A stretch of 64,000 bases of DNA from Burkholderia anthina (GTDB lineage Bacteria; Pseudomonadota; Gammaproteobacteria; Burkholderiales; Burkholderiaceae). Under the pieces are notes generated by a model. It ran no database searches, had not been told where the DNA came from, and saw only the letters and a list, made by a program, of their open reading frames with translations. The stretch covers positions 992,001 to 1,056,000 of the forward strand of contig NZ_CM003768.1 in the NCBI RefSeq assembly GCF_001547525.1. The letters run 5' to 3'. Both the position numbers and the translations under genes were made by a program. Positions 36,337 to 43,876 of this stretch are shown in pieces; position 1 is the first letter of the stretch, and every line of letters starts with the position of its first letter.

Positions 36337-38079
36337 TTAATCCATGTGTTGTCGGCGCTGATGGGCAGTTGGATCGGGAGATTCGGGTGCGAATTCTGTG
36401 ACGCTCCCGTGGTCCACGTGATATACACGGTCTGCGACATGCAATAGCGCCTCGCGGTGCGTGACTGCGATGATTGTACGTACGCGTTGACGTATTTGTT
36501 CGAAGACTCTGATTTCACGAAGGGGATCAAGAGATGACGTGGGCTCATCAAGAACAATGATGGGTGTCCTGCGTGCAAGTGCACGACCAAGTGCAACTCG
36601 CTGCTTTTCTCCCCCAGAAAGTTCTCTGCCTTGGACGCCGAGCGTGGCATCCAGTATATTGCCCGTGCTGCTTTTGGTTAAGCTTCGCAGTTCAAGTGCG
36701 TCGACTAGGTCGAGCAACTGATCATCGCTCGGTGGTTCTTTGCAACCGAATGCGAGATTGTCCCGGAGCGTACCACTGACAATTAACGGATTCTGCGGCG
36801 CCACTGCCACGATCTTAGATATTGCGGGGGGAGACAGCGTTGAGATATCTACGCCATTCAGCCGGACATGTCCCTCGGACGGACGCAGTAGTCCTAGCAT
36901 CAAATTGATGACGGTCGACTTGCCATTTCCTGACGGGCCTATTAGTACTGTCACTTCGCCGTCGTAAGCATGGAGATTGACTTTGTGAAAAATCTCGCGA
37001 CCTTCTAATGTCATGGCTACATCGCAGAACTCAAAAACAGGGCTCTTCCCTGTGCTTTCTGCTATTTCCGAAAAATCTGACTCTCGTGGAAGATTGAGAA
37101 TATTGAAGCCTTCACAAAGGGCGAGATGATTCCGACGTAGATCGGAGAGCGATGCAGCAAGATTGGTGAATGGTGCTGTAAGCGCAACAATATATCCGGT
37201 AACCATGACGAAATCACCGACGCTAAATTTACCCCGAGTTACTGCTGCTGCTGCGATCACGGTAAAGACCGTGAGAGCGATACCGGTGAGCAGAGCCTGT
37301 AGAGCTAGCAACAACGAGAGCCGTGCGTTACCTTGCGACACCTGAGTAACATATCTCCCTAGGATGCGATCTAATGAACGTTCTTCACGACCGTATGCGT
37401 CATTCACCTTAATGTCCGTCATGAAGCCGAGTTTTTCGATCAAGTGACTGGACAGAAGATTAGACGCACCAAATATTTCGGCGTGAGCACTTTTGGTTCT
37501 CGCGGCCAAGCTCCACGTGGCTGCGAAGAGTACAAGCATTGAAAGTACAAAGGCGAGCGCGAAGTATAGGCTTGTTAGTCGCCAAAGTACGGTCGTAGTA
37601 AATACGAGCTGAAAAATGGTCGGTGCAATGATCCAAAACAGAGTAAAAGTGAGTGCGCTGAAGGCTGCGCGACTTCGGGATATTATTGAGGCTATCGTGC
37701 CAGGGTCTAATTTTGATAATTTTGAATACTCTACGCGAATCAGGTGTGAGTAGTAAGATTTCTGAAATGCTGCGTCACATCTGGCTAGCATGGCCGCCGA
37801 AAAAGCTGTTTTTATCCATTCAGTGATTCGTGCGACTGTCCAAGAGACCCCGTACGCAGCAGCGAAAATCAAGGCTGATTGTTTGGAAAATCCATAATCT
37901 GGATGAGAGAGCGCATTGGTGCTTTCTCTCAGAAAATACGGTATCGAAGTCCCGAGCGCGGAAATTACTAGCATTCCGATCGTCGCAAAAATGAAATGAA
38001 TCGGAAGGGCCTTGTAGCTGGAAATTGCGACACGGTGTGCCGAAATATAATCTCTAATTATTTCTCGCACAAACGACAT
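36337..38079 (-). CDS. Lasso peptide ABC exporter (D protein)
   Basis: 580 residues, one-polypeptide ABC exporter: six-helix membrane domain (about 25-310) fused to an ATPase. Walker A GPSGNGKST (381-389), Q-loop VAVAPQNPLIVSG, signature LSGGEKQR (488-495), Walker B IIVLDEPTSSLDP and H-loop AVTHREAL are intact. No C39 peptidase domain is present, as expected when the leader is removed by the B protein. It is last in the A-B-C-D order, 46 bases after the cyclase gene, and should export the mature peptide and give self-immunity, as McjD does for microcin J25. Confidence 0.9.
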   Translation of the reverse strand: MSFVREIIRDYISAHRVAISSYKALPIHFIFATIGMLVISALGTSIPYFLRESTNALSHPDYGFSKQSALIFAAAYGVSWTVARITEWIKTAFSAAMLARCDAAFQKSYYSHLIRVEYSKLSKLDPGTIASIISRSRAAFSALTFTLFWIIAPTIFQLVFTTTVLWRLTSLYFALAFVLSMLVLFAATWSLAARTKSAHAEIFGASNLLSSHLIEKLGFMTDIKVNDAYGREERSLDRILGRYVTQVSQGNARLSLLLALQALLTGIALTVFTVIAAAAVTRGKFSVGDFVMVTGYIVALTAPFTNLAASLSDLRRNHLALCEGFNILNLPRESDFSEIAESTGKSPVFEFCDVAMTLEGREIFHKVNLHAYDGEVTVLIGPSGNGKSTVINLMLGLLRPSEGHVRLNGVDISTLSPPAISKIVAVAPQNPLIVSGTLRDNLAFGCKEPPSDDQLLDLVDALELRSLTKSSTGNILDATLGVQGRELSGGEKQRVALGRALARRTPIIVLDEPTSSLDPLREIRVFEQIRQRVRTIIAVTHREALLHVADRVYHVDHGSVTEFAPESPDPTAHQRRQHMD

Positions 38080-38125
38080 TTTTCCCTCTTGAGAAATGGT
38101 GATTCACTGATGCTCGCTCGTATCT

Positions 38126-39913
38126 CTACTGGAAGGACTGAGCGGTACGTGCTATGCCTCTGTGTGCAGTGTGGGCCATGTTCTGCCGACTGAACATTCC
38201 CCGAACAAACGTTTCCGTCGCGTAGATACGCGTGATTTCGGCAAGACCGACAGGAAATCCATCGGCGGCACGTTTGAGTAGCTTCTCTAGACCATCTCGA
38301 CGTACCATTCGTTCCGCTATACAAAATCCGTCCAGACAAACTTCTCGTACATGGTCGTAGTGCACATAAAGGCCTCGTAAGGCTGAGTGTGTTGTGTCGC
38401 CTTTGTCGGTCCGCCATAGATTTGGCAAATTCGACGAATCGAAGGCCGCTTGTCGGACGATTAGGCGGTTGTGATAACCCGTGAACAAGTCTTCTAAACG
38501 AGCGCCGAGGGCGAGTTCAACCATTGGCTGCGCGAGAAATGGCAAGATGGGGCGGCGTATGGTGGGGCGGACCTGGATCACGGTTTCGTCCAGTGTCGCC
38601 GCCAGTGCTGCCATTTGATATCTTCTTCCTGGCCGTGCCAACAATCTCCAATTGTTTAGCAAGTCGTCGTATAGACCCGCAGGCATCGCCCTCGGGCACC
38701 CATGCACGACACTCGGATCAGCGCTTTGCCCAAGCCCGCCGCGAAAGTACTGCCGCGTGTCGTGCATTAACCGTTTGAGCGCAGCCCAAATCGGTATCCG
38801 ATAGTAAATCGCGAGATCCCGCAAGGCGGTGATCGCGCGTACAAATCGAAGTTTGGCCATAGCATCGACAGGTACTCCGAAGGGCGGGGGGGCCAAGAAG
38901 AGTGCATCGCCGCCGTGCCCGTTTATGAGTGTGTCGTTCCGCCCTGGAACACCAGCGTGAGCCAAATTTGCGGTCTGAGCGAGGAAGCATAGTTGTGTCG
39001 ACGGCCGCGCAGTCAATGGCACTTCGTGGACCGGTGCGAATGGTAGTTGGCTTAGTAGTGGGTAAGTTTCATGTCGCAGCCGACATTTTTCTGCGACGGC
39101 GCGAGCAACCGACACTTCGTTTGATGAAGCCCGATCAGGATCGAAATGGGTTACAGCCGTAATTTGCTCGGACAGTCCTGCGCGGTGTGCGGCGATCGCC
39201 AGGGCAGTCGACTCTAAACCACCCGACAATTCGAGAACTGCGGGTCGGTCGGGCTCTATAAGCGAGTGTAGGACTGTCGACAATATCGCAATCGGATTAC
39301 GATCGACTGATCGTTTCCGCCATACATTGGGAGCCCACATCCGGGACAGTGAAATATTTCCCTGTTGATAGGTAAGGAACATTCCCGGAGGCAAAAGCGA
39401 GACATTCTCGATTCCCGTCTCGTCTGCATTGCCATATCCATGTGCGAGGTAACAGTGAAGGTACGAATTATTCGGCTTCGCGTGACCTTGTTCGATGGGA
39501 GGAAGGTCGTTTACGTCTGAAGCGATATGAAGATCGCCAGATCGATCGAGTGAATAATAAATTGGAAATTGACCGCAAGAATCGCAAAGAACAATAAATG
39601 TCGAATTTATCCGGTCAAATATAATTGCAGCAAAAGGCCCCCAGAATTGAGCTGCCGCCTCACTGATATCTCGCAGAAATGCCGCGACGAAATCGCCTTG
39701 CGGCGCTGCCTTGCCGCTGTCGCGAGACAATACGCGACCTGCGATACACCAGAGCGCAATGCTGTTCTCGCCGAATATAAGAGGGGGATTGATGGTTTGG
39801 GAAGATAGTTTGAACCTTGCGAGATAGCGAGAGGCGGTCCGCCAAAATTTTTCCCGAGCGAGGCCATTAGAATTACATTGACTGGAATGGTTGAAGAGTG
39901 TTGCATTAACCAT
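38126..39913 (-). CDS. Lasso peptide macrolactam synthetase (C protein, lasso cyclase)
   Basis: 595 residues, asparagine-synthetase-B homologue. It activates the ring Glu/Asp side chain as an acyl-adenylate, attacked by Gly1 to close the macrolactam. The N-terminal glutaminase-like half lacks the nucleophilic Cys2 (it starts MVNAT), so it cannot use glutamine, as expected of lasso cyclases. The ATP-binding loop is LELSGGLEST (about 228-237) and the second conserved motif is LINGHGGDALF (about 329-339). Its ATG overlaps the stop of the B gene in ATGGTTAA, implying coupled translation. Codon usage is AT-richer than in core genes. Confidence 0.9.
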   Translation of the reverse strand: MVNATLFNHSSQCNSNGLAREKFWRTASRYLARFKLSSQTINPPLIFGENSIALWCIAGRVLSRDSGKAAPQGDFVAAFLRDISEAAAQFWGPFAAIIFDRINSTFIVLCDSCGQFPIYYSLDRSGDLHIASDVNDLPPIEQGHAKPNNSYLHCYLAHGYGNADETGIENVSLLPPGMFLTYQQGNISLSRMWAPNVWRKRSVDRNPIAILSTVLHSLIEPDRPAVLELSGGLESTALAIAAHRAGLSEQITAVTHFDPDRASSNEVSVARAVAEKCRLRHETYPLLSQLPFAPVHEVPLTARPSTQLCFLAQTANLAHAGVPGRNDTLINGHGGDALFLAPPPFGVPVDAMAKLRFVRAITALRDLAIYYRIPIWAALKRLMHDTRQYFRGGLGQSADPSVVHGCPRAMPAGLYDDLLNNWRLLARPGRRYQMAALAATLDETVIQVRPTIRRPILPFLAQPMVELALGARLEDLFTGYHNRLIVRQAAFDSSNLPNLWRTDKGDTTHSALRGLYVHYDHVREVCLDGFCIAERMVRRDGLEKLLKRAADGFPVGLAEITRIYATETFVRGMFSRQNMAHTAHRGIARTAQSFQ

Positions 39914-40532
39914 TTTTAGGAAACTCGTAGATTACCGCGAGTTGCGTACGGCGATCGGGGTGATCGCCCACGACAAATCCATTGGATTCGACCCATGCGT
40001 GTGCAAAGAAAGGGCGGCTTTGAACTCCAATGACGAGATTAAAATCGAATCCATAGCGATACCCGACAATAATGAGAGTCACGGCCCATTCCAAGCATTT
40101 TGTTTTTCGGGTATATGCCATGCAAGCCAGGTTGACCGACGCGATAAGATCTTCTTTGCTCACATTTGTTTGGAGGGGCTTGATTTTAGTTCGCTCGTTA
40201 TTGATTGCTTCTATAAGACCTAACATTCGCTTTTCTCTTGAGATGCGATGAACCTGGTGGAGTGTGGTGAGCAATTTGATCCAGTCAAAGGCTGGTATGC
40301 CTAATCGCAACTGGCCTGGTGTGAGTTTCCAACAGTTAAATGGAACGCCAGTGTGTTTAGGAGTTGGGTGGCTGCGCCGGTGGTCTTTTAGGTTATATTT
40401 CGAAACTGTTGCTAGTTTTTTGGATTGTGTCGGCGATAGTACGGTGTAGCGATCTGATGTGAGATCGAGCGCGATTATCTGATCGTCGAACCACGTTATG
40501 TGAGCTTGATTGTCTCGTGCGTGCATGGTCAT
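39906..40532 (-). CDS. Lasso peptide leader-processing protein (fused RRE and transglutaminase-like protease, B protein)
   Basis: 208 residues from the ATG at 40532; one at 40526 is also possible. Longer frames would start inside the precursor gene or the intergenic hairpin. The N-terminal part (about 10-45, AHITWFDDQIIALDLTSDRYTVLSP) has the shape of a PqqD-like recognition element that binds the leader. The C-terminal part has the lasso-protease triad: Cys146 (RKTKCLEWAV), His178 (PFFAHAWVE) and Asp190 (VVGDHPD), with VIGVQSRPF between. Both functions in one chain is the proteobacterial arrangement seen in McjB and CapB. It should cut after Thr-Met in the precursor. Confidence 0.88.
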   Translation of the reverse strand: MTMHARDNQAHITWFDDQIIALDLTSDRYTVLSPTQSKKLATVSKYNLKDHRRSHPTPKHTGVPFNCWKLTPGQLRLGIPAFDWIKLLTTLHQVHRISREKRMLGLIEAINNERTKIKPLQTNVSKEDLIASVNLACMAYTRKTKCLEWAVTLIIVGYRYGFDFNLVIGVQSRPFFAHAWVESNGFVVGDHPDRRTQLAVIYEFPKNG

Positions 40533-40533
40533 T

Positions 40534-40558
40534 CCGCCCCGTTTTTTTGACGGGGCGG
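40534..40558 (-). promoter_or_regulatory. Hairpin between lasso precursor and processing genes
   Basis: Perfect 9-bp stem CCGCCCCGT / ACGGGGCGG with a 7-base A-rich loop on the transcript, 25 bases after the precursor stop and directly before the B start. With no U-run, it probably stabilises the short precursor message and limits read-through, and it overlaps the weak ribosome-binding site of the B gene. Confidence 0.75.
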
Positions 40559-40582
40559 TCATAAAGCTATCGATCTCGTCGA

Positions 40583-40714
40583 TTATTCCATATAGACCCA
40601 CGAAATTCCTTCGAGGATCGCGCCACCGGCGGCGCCCATCGTGCTGTCGGTCGCATTCACCGACTCAGCGTCAGTAATTTCCAGGATGTCGGTCAGATTG
40701 ATTTCGAAACTCAT
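40583..40714 (-). CDS. Lasso peptide precursor (A), 43 aa
   Basis: ATG at 40714 preceded by AAGGAG six bases upstream; stop TAA at 40583. The leader begins MSFEINLTDILEITDAES and ends in ATDSTM. The predicted core is GAAGGAILEGISWVYME. Lasso rules are met: Thr at leader position -2 (T25), Gly1 at the cut, and Glu at core position 9 to close a nine-residue ring, leaving an eight-residue tail with bulky Trp13 and Tyr15 as likely plugs. The core has no Cys, so it would be class II. It is first in an A-B-C-D operon. Hand-calculated monoisotopic mass of the dehydrated core is about 1704.82 Da. Too short for default gene callers. Confidence 0.88.
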   Translation of the reverse strand: MSFEINLTDILEITDAESVNATDSTMGAAGGAILEGISWVYME

Positions 40715-40731
40715 CGGAATCTCCTTGATGT

Positions 40732-40747
40732 GCAGCGGAATTGCTGC
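40732..40747 (-). other. Small hairpin in the lasso 5' leader
   Basis: GCAGC-AATTCC-GCTGC on the transcript strand, 18 bases upstream of the precursor ATG and just before its ribosome-binding site. Possible 5' stabiliser. Confidence 0.35.
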
Positions 40748-40831
40748 CTCGTAAGGCTAGTAATTAAGAGTTTAAAAATCAACATACTTAAATGAAACGG
40801 AATGTAAAAAAGAGGGCCGTTAGCAATGTCG

Positions 40832-40860
40832 ATAATTGTTTATTCGAATGAAATTATCAA
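40832..40860 (-). promoter_or_regulatory. Candidate promoter of the lasso operon
   Basis: On the minus strand TTGATA (40855-40860), a 17-base AT-rich spacer and AATTAT (40832-40837), giving a start near 40825 and a leader of about 110 bases. It is the best sigma-70-like pair in the AT-rich stretch before the precursor; other pairs are possible. Confidence 0.4.
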
Positions 40861-41559
40861 TTTTTGTTCCACTGGGTAGTCTGGTGCGAGTCAGGTGGCG
40901 GCGGAGAACTCCTTCCTGCTGGTTGAAATCATGCTTAGTCACATACGCGCGGGATGGCGGTCGGGTGGCGCAGTCAGGCTACCCCGATGCAGATGACGGC
41001 AAAACGAGGGCGGTGTCCGGCGCAAATAAAAAGCAGTCGAGATCATTCGACGTTTGCCAGTCGGATTTGGGGAAGAACAGGATTTATCTAGATCGACGGG
41101 CCACACGTCACCAATTCGAATGGCCCGTGCCTGTGAGGGCGCATCTCGAACGACGACGCATGTCGAGACGGGGTCCGTCCAACTGAATCGCGTGCAGCGC
41201 GTGACCGGGATAGGGCGCATGAGCTCGCCATCCGTCGTCGAGCGGACAGCGAACCGGAGGCGTGATGAGCGTCGGCATTGGTGCGCCAGGCGGTTAGAGA
41301 GAGGGGGCATCCCACTGAATGTCTGGCGTGAAACGAAGAAGCTTCCCGCGATACCCAATGAGAGCCTACGTGACGGCCGCACGGGCCGTGCTAGTGGAGC
41401 TGATATAGATTTGAAAGAAACTAGATCCTCGATGCGAGAAAGCGCATGTCGGAGATCGTAAGAAATCGATTGATGCGTCCGTTGGGCGTCGAGGCAGCGA
41501 ATTGGCCAATCGAATTTGCAGTATCGTACTAGCGGCATGGACCGTCGCTTGCGGTGTGC
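40861..41559. other. Region between lasso operon and IS3 element, no gene recognised
   Basis: About 700 bases of higher GC than the lasso genes. Frames on both strands reach 135-200 codons, but their Arg/Ser-rich translations show no domain. It contains the right copy of the ~33-bp direct repeat (41374-41406). Probably scrambled remains of earlier insertions. Confidence 0.45.
41374..41406 (+). repeat. Direct repeat bracketing the lasso cluster, right copy
   Basis: CGGCCGCACGGGCCGTGCTA then GTGGAGCTGATAT; partner of 36212-36245. Confidence 0.6.
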
Positions 41560-41709
41560 TGACCCTGAACCAGAATTAGTCCCGGTCGGAAGTGGAGATT
41601 TCCGGCTTGTGACCCTGAACCAGAATTAGTCCCGGTCGGAAGTGGAGATTTCCGGCTTGTGACCCTGAACCAGAATTAGTCCCGGTCGGAAGTGGAGATT
41701 TCCGGCTTG
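41560..41709. repeat. Three exact tandem copies of the 50-bp IS end
   Basis: Copies begin at 41560, 41610 and 41660, each starting TGACCCTGAACCAGAATTAG; period exactly 50 bases with no internal differences except at the outermost junctions. Confidence 0.95.
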
Positions 41710-42533
41710 GTTGAGTTGTCAGGCGAGGCGGATTCCCTTGCCTGACGGGCGAATTCGGCGGGCGTCATCCACTGCAATGCAGAGTGGGGGCGCACCTCGT
41801 TATAGTACGTGCGCCAGTCGTCGATTTTGCTCTGCGCGTCGGCCAATGACAAGAACCAATGTGCGTTCAGACATTCCTGCCGGAAACGCCCGTTGAAGCT
41901 TTCGACCTTGGCATTGTCAGTGGGCGTGCCCGGCCGACTGAAATCCAATTCAACGCCATGTTCGTAGGCCCAGCGATCCATTGCCTTCGAGATGAACTCG
42001 CTGCCATTGTCGACCTTGATCGTGGCGGGGTGCCCACGTGTTGCAGTAATACGCATCAGCGCTTTGACCACATGCTCTCCCTTCAGACTTTGTCCGACCT
42101 CGATGGCCAAACATTCCCGTGTGTAGTTGTCGACGACGGTCAGAGTCCGAAGGCGTCGCCCATCGAACAGGGCATCTGCAACGAAATCCATGCTCCAGAT
42201 TTCGTTGATCGCGGTCACGATGTGCTTGGGCTGTCGCAGCCGAGCCGATTTGTTACGTCGTGGTCGCTTATGCCGCAGTGACAGGCCCTCCGCACGATAC
42301 AGCCTGTAGACGCGCTTGCAATTATCTCGCCAGCCTTCCCGTCGCAGGACCACATGAACGCGTCGATACCCGTAGTGCACGCGCGTGGCGGTGATTTCCT
42401 TGATACGCATGAGCAGCGCCGACGAATCGCGCGCAACCGACTGATACCGATACAGCGAACGAGACATGCCAAACAACGCGCATGTCTTCGTCAAGCTGGT
42501 TCGATAGCGATCACGCAACTCATCGATCAACAT
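41676..42533 (-). CDS. IS3-family transposase OrfB (DDE integrase core)
   Basis: 285 residues from the internal ATG; it is normally made as an OrfAB fusion. HTH_21 region at the start (MLIDELRDRYRTSLTKTCALFGMSRS), then the rve domain with DDE residues in WSMDFVAD, VDNGSEF and NAKVESFNGRFRQECL. Full length. The frame is open upstream to the A6G slippery site. Confidence 0.93.
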   Translation of the reverse strand: MLIDELRDRYRTSLTKTCALFGMSRSLYRYQSVARDSSALLMRIKEITATRVHYGYRRVHVVLRREGWRDNCKRVYRLYRAEGLSLRHKRPRRNKSARLRQPKHIVTAINEIWSMDFVADALFDGRRLRTLTVVDNYTRECLAIEVGQSLKGEHVVKALMRITATRGHPATIKVDNGSEFISKAMDRWAYEHGVELDFSRPGTPTDNAKVESFNGRFRQECLNAHWFLSLADAQSKIDDWRTYYNEVRPHSALQWMTPAEFARQARESASPDNSTKPEISTSDRD

Positions 42534-42550
42534 GCGCCGACGGGAAGGCT

Positions 42551-42817
42551 TCAGAGCTTTTTTGCGAGTACGTCCTGCAGCATGGCCTTGTCCAGGCTCA
42601 GGTCTGCTACGAGCCGCTTCAACTTCGCGTTTTCCTCTTCGAGCTGGCGCAAGCGGCGCAACTCAGAAGGTCCCAGACCTCCGAATTTCTTCTTCCAGTT
42701 GTAGAAAGTCGCCTCGCTTATTCCGAGCTTGCGGCAGATCTCTTCGACCTTCGTCCCCAACTCGGCTTGCTTCAGTGCAAATGCGATCTGCTCTTCCGTA
42801 AACTTGCTTGTCTTCAT
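42551..42817 (-). CDS. IS3-family OrfA (helix-turn-helix)
   Basis: 88 residues from MKTSKFTEEQIAFALKQ. HTH_8 domain (VEEICRKLGISEATFYNWKKKFGG) followed by a leucine-zipper-like segment (LRRLRQLEEENAKLKRLVADLSLDKAML). A CAAAAAAG run at about 42557-42564, six codons or less before the stop, is the expected -1 frameshift site for making OrfAB. Confidence 0.93.
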   Translation of the reverse strand: MKTSKFTEEQIAFALKQAELGTKVEEICRKLGISEATFYNWKKKFGGLGPSELRRLRQLEEENAKLKRLVADLSLDKAMLQDVLAKKL

Positions 42818-42898
42818 GGCATGGCCTTCGTGTCCGCTTGGACACATCATGCCGAATTTCTCTACTTTTGAACCGGACTATTTCTTGGGTCAGGGTCA

Positions 42899-43471
42899 CA
42901 AGTGCTGTGCCACCTTCCAGACACCGGTACAGATTCGGGAAACAATCATTCTTGAAAGGAAGCGCAGTGGCTGCGTTCTTCCGGCTTCAACTCATCTGAA
43001 AATCCCCATGAGAATGCGCGATGCGCCCCCTTCGTTGCCGTGGTCCCAAAGTTACTTGGCTGAGGTACCGCTATTGGGCCGGCTTGGTCGCCGGTATCCG
43101 GGCAACCTGCTCGATCCGGTTCTTAACCTACGGTAGGACAACTTGCTCATCCTGGTGGGCGACGCCTGCCGCCCGCTTGACAGAAATTGAGTACGTGAGC
43201 CCAGGCCCGTCATTGCTGGCCGTCTCCGCGCGCGTCTTTAGGCGCCTAAGAAATCACCGACCCGCCGGGCCGGGTGGTGTGTCCTTTCGATAGACGGCAA
43301 ACATGGCGAGCGGAGGCGTGTGCGGTTGGAAGGCCTCGAGCCGCACCGGCAGCGTCTGCGCGAACGCGGCACCACGCCCTTGCTTGCCAAAATCGGCTCG
43401 CCTCATGGCAGTGGCCTCGGTCAACACGTAGAGGCGCGGCTCCCCGGTGAACGTGGGAGCGCTCCATCGGA
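42899..43471 (-). pseudogene. Island-to-cluster junction with a possible gene remnant
   Basis: 42899-43253 shows nothing recognisable. On the minus strand 43254-43463 one frame has gene-like codon bias and composition (GEPRLYVLTEATAMRRADFG, then LPVRLEAFQPHTPPLAMFAVY) and ends in a stop at 43254. It has no start of its own after the SnoaL-like gene, so it looks like the 3' remnant of a lost gene. Family not identified. Confidence 0.3.
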
Positions 43472-43876
43472 TTAAAGCTGCGCTGCTTCCTCGCTGACCG
43501 CCGTCGACTGGAAATGCCGCAGACGCCAGTCGTCGCCGCACAGGCGCCACGTTTCGCTCACATAGCTGTACGTGCACAGCTCGCGCGGCGGCTCCGTTTG
43601 CAACCGCGCGTGCATGCGCTGAAACAGACTGACGCACGCCATGTCGCCGCCATGCGCGAAGTGCGCGATACGGGTGTGGATGTCCAGCACGTGCAGCTTT
43701 CGTGTGAAGAAGGCGATCAGCTCGGCTTTGCCCTGTACGAGACCCGTCGAGTGCACGTAAACCAGATCGTCGTCCAGCAGGTCGGCGAGGCCGGCGAGGT
43801 CACCGGCGGCAAGCCGCCGGATGCGCTCGCCGTGCCGCTCGAGTACGGCATGCGGGGGGAGCGCCACCGGCTTCAC
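43472..43876 (-). CDS. SnoaL/NTF2-like protein
   Basis: 134 residues starting at a GTG that overlaps the hydroxylase stop (GTGA), so translationally coupled. NTF2-like fold: ERIRRLAAGDLAGLADLLDDDLVYVHSTGLVQGKAELIAFF, then MACVSLF, and YVSETWRLCGDDWRLRHFQST. Such proteins act as isomerases, cyclases or small subunits; here it may handle a product of the hydroxylase. Precise role unknown. Confidence 0.75.
   Translation of the reverse strand: MKPVALPPHAVLERHGERIRRLAAGDLAGLADLLDDDLVYVHSTGLVQGKAELIAFFTRKLHVLDIHTRIAHFAHGGDMACVSLFQRMHARLQTEPPRELCTYSYVSETWRLCGDDWRLRHFQSTAVSEEAAQL

Larger units (their letters stand above)
41560..42898 (-). mobile_element. IS3-family (IS407-like) insertion sequence with triplicated end
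   Basis: Right end (42898, reading inward on the minus strand) starts TGACCCTGACCCAAGAAATA; the left end starts TGACCCTGAACCAGAATTAG. The ends stay similar for about 50 bases, as for IS3 inverted repeats. The element proper spans 41660-42898 (about 1.24 kb); two further left-end copies extend it to 41560. No 3-bp target duplication is apparent. Both orfA and orfB are intact, so it may be active. Confidence 0.9.

Noticed and set aside
38126-39913. Genuine asparagine synthetase.
   Set aside because: Cys2 is absent, and the gene overlaps a lasso-type protease gene behind a lasso precursor.
40939-41538. 199-codon minus-strand and 135-codon plus-strand frames upstream of the lasso operon, considered as regulator genes.
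   Set aside because: No ribosome-binding site, no helix-turn-helix or other motif, and Arg/Ser-rich low-information translations.
41560-41709. Regular 50-bp repeats that could suggest a CRISPR array.
   Set aside because: The units are contiguous without spacers and equal the terminal sequence of the adjacent IS3 element.
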